Positions 63,497 through 64,000 of a stretch of 64,000 bases of DNA are shown in pieces. Below the pieces are notes generated by a model. That model worked only from the letters and a program-made list of their open reading frames with translations, was not told where the DNA came from and did not search any database. Position 1 is the first letter of the stretch; every line of letters begins with the position of its first letter. This DNA comes from Calliopsis andreniformis. Lineage: Eukaryota > Arthropoda > Insecta > Hymenoptera > Andrenidae. The stretch is from assembly GCF_051401765.1 (NCBI RefSeq), contig NW_027480423.1:8308001-8372000 (forward strand), read 5' to 3'. The position numbers and the translations under genes were made by a program.

Positions 63497-64000
63497 CTTT
63501 CACACTGATTGCAATTATTCATTCTATATGATGGAAAAACTGTTCCATTTTTATTGTATTTTATGCTTCTGGCGTTGACTTCTTCTGCCCTAACTATTCG
63601 ATCTGGTGGAACAACGCCCTAGAGTGAAGCCAGGGTTGCCCGGAATGTAGAAATGACCATCACTTTCACACTGGTTGCAATTATTCGTTTTATACGATGG
63701 AAAAGCTGTTGTCTTTATATTGTATTTTATGCTTCAGTCGTTGACTTCTAAGGTCGTAGCTATTCGATGTGGTGGAGCAGCGCCCTAGAGTGAAGCCTAG
63801 GCTGCCCGGAACGTAGAAATGACCATAACTTTCATACTGGTGCAGTTATTCGTTTTATACAATGGAAAAACAGTTCTATTTATTTTGTATTTTTTGATTC
63901 GAGCGTTGACTTCTAAGGCTCAAACTATTCTATCTGGTGGCGCAACGTCCAAGGGTCAATCCTATGTCGCCCGGAACGTAGAAATGACCATAACTTTCAC
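63497..64000 (+). repeat. Continuation of the 27-mer partner (5306-bp shift), cut by the window end
   Basis: It matches 58191-58694, including TTCTATATGATGG, GAAGCCAGGGTTGCC, the short CTGGTGCAGTTATTCG monomer and TATTTTTTGATTCGAGCG. The array clearly continues beyond the window. Confidence 0.82.

Larger units (their letters stand above)
1..64000 (+). repeat. Satellite DNA array, 166-bp monomer, whole window
   Basis: The box TCTGGCGTTGACTTCT recurs throughout at 166 or 167 bp steps (for example 151, 317, 484, 650, 816), always on the same strand. Each monomer then carries recognisable boxes in fixed order: CTATTCGATCTGGTGGAG, CCTAGAGTGAAGCCTAGG, TTGCCCGGAACGTAGAAATG, CTTTCACACTGGTTGC, ATACGATGGAAAAACTG and ATTGTATTTTATGCT. 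Small indels, such as GCAAATTATT for GCAATTATT, give monomers of about 163-168 bp. No unique sequence interrupts the array. Monomer length and multi-kilobase higher-order organisation are typical of centromeric or pericentromeric satellites; that location is inferred. I do not recognise the family by name. Confidence 0.98.

Noticed and set aside
1..64000. CRISPR array
   Set aside because: The regular repeats have no unique spacers; the whole 166 bp is repeated. The period is far too long and no cas genes are present.
1..64000. Transposons, rRNA, tRNA or inverted segments within the array
   Set aside because: Reading the monomer boxes from end to end shows no gap in the 166-bp register, no reverse-oriented monomers and no stretch outside the family.

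Overview
The whole 64 kb window is one uninterrupted array of a eukaryotic tandem satellite DNA. The monomer is about 166 bp, so the window holds roughly 385 copies. All lie head to tail in one orientation, and I saw no inversion, transposon, gene or other unique sequence. A consensus written by hand has a GC-rich half (about 55% GC, from the GTTGACTTCT box through the CCTAGG/CCCGG boxes) and an AT-rich half (about 29% GC, ending in ATTGTATTTTATGCT). Monomer length near that of a chromatosome, array size and multi-kilobase higher-order repeats (HORs) fit centromeric or pericentromeric heterochromatin of a plant or animal. I do not recognise the family and cannot name the species.

Layout: (1) 1-473, rearranged monomers of the first HOR. 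(2) 474-7550, an 18-monomer HOR (2990 bp): a 17-mer derivative, a full unit and a truncated unit. (3) 7545-15337, two copies of a second HOR with a basic shift of 4152 bp (25 monomers), which differ by loss or gain of whole monomers. (4) 15338-17579, a mosaic. (5) 17580-26335, a second copy of block 2, matching it unit for unit at a shift of 17,106, then 17,272 bp. (6) 26336-37735, two nearly identical copies of a 34/35-monomer HOR (shift 5644 bp), itself assembled from pieces of the first two HORs. (7) 37736-44402, an 11-monomer HOR (1826 bp) present 2.3 times, with flanks. (8) 44403-50308, three copies of a ~1.1-1.6 kb cassette with different connectors. (9) 50309-64000, a visibly more divergent part with only short or imperfect HORs (1, 7, 14, about 18, 27 and 32 monomers).

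No gene is called. The open reading frames (up to 133 codons) are by-products of the repeat: 166 is 1 modulo 3, so each monomer shifts the frame, and the consensus has stops in every frame. The interest is structural: nested HORs changing by whole monomers, a strong dyad in the consensus, a CENP-B-box-like arrangement confined to one monomer class, and a sharp drop in homogenisation near 50.3 kb. Shifts were measured by matching diagnostic variants by eye. HOR shifts are accurate to a few bases; block edges are uncertain by about 20-50 bp because neighbouring monomers resemble each other.
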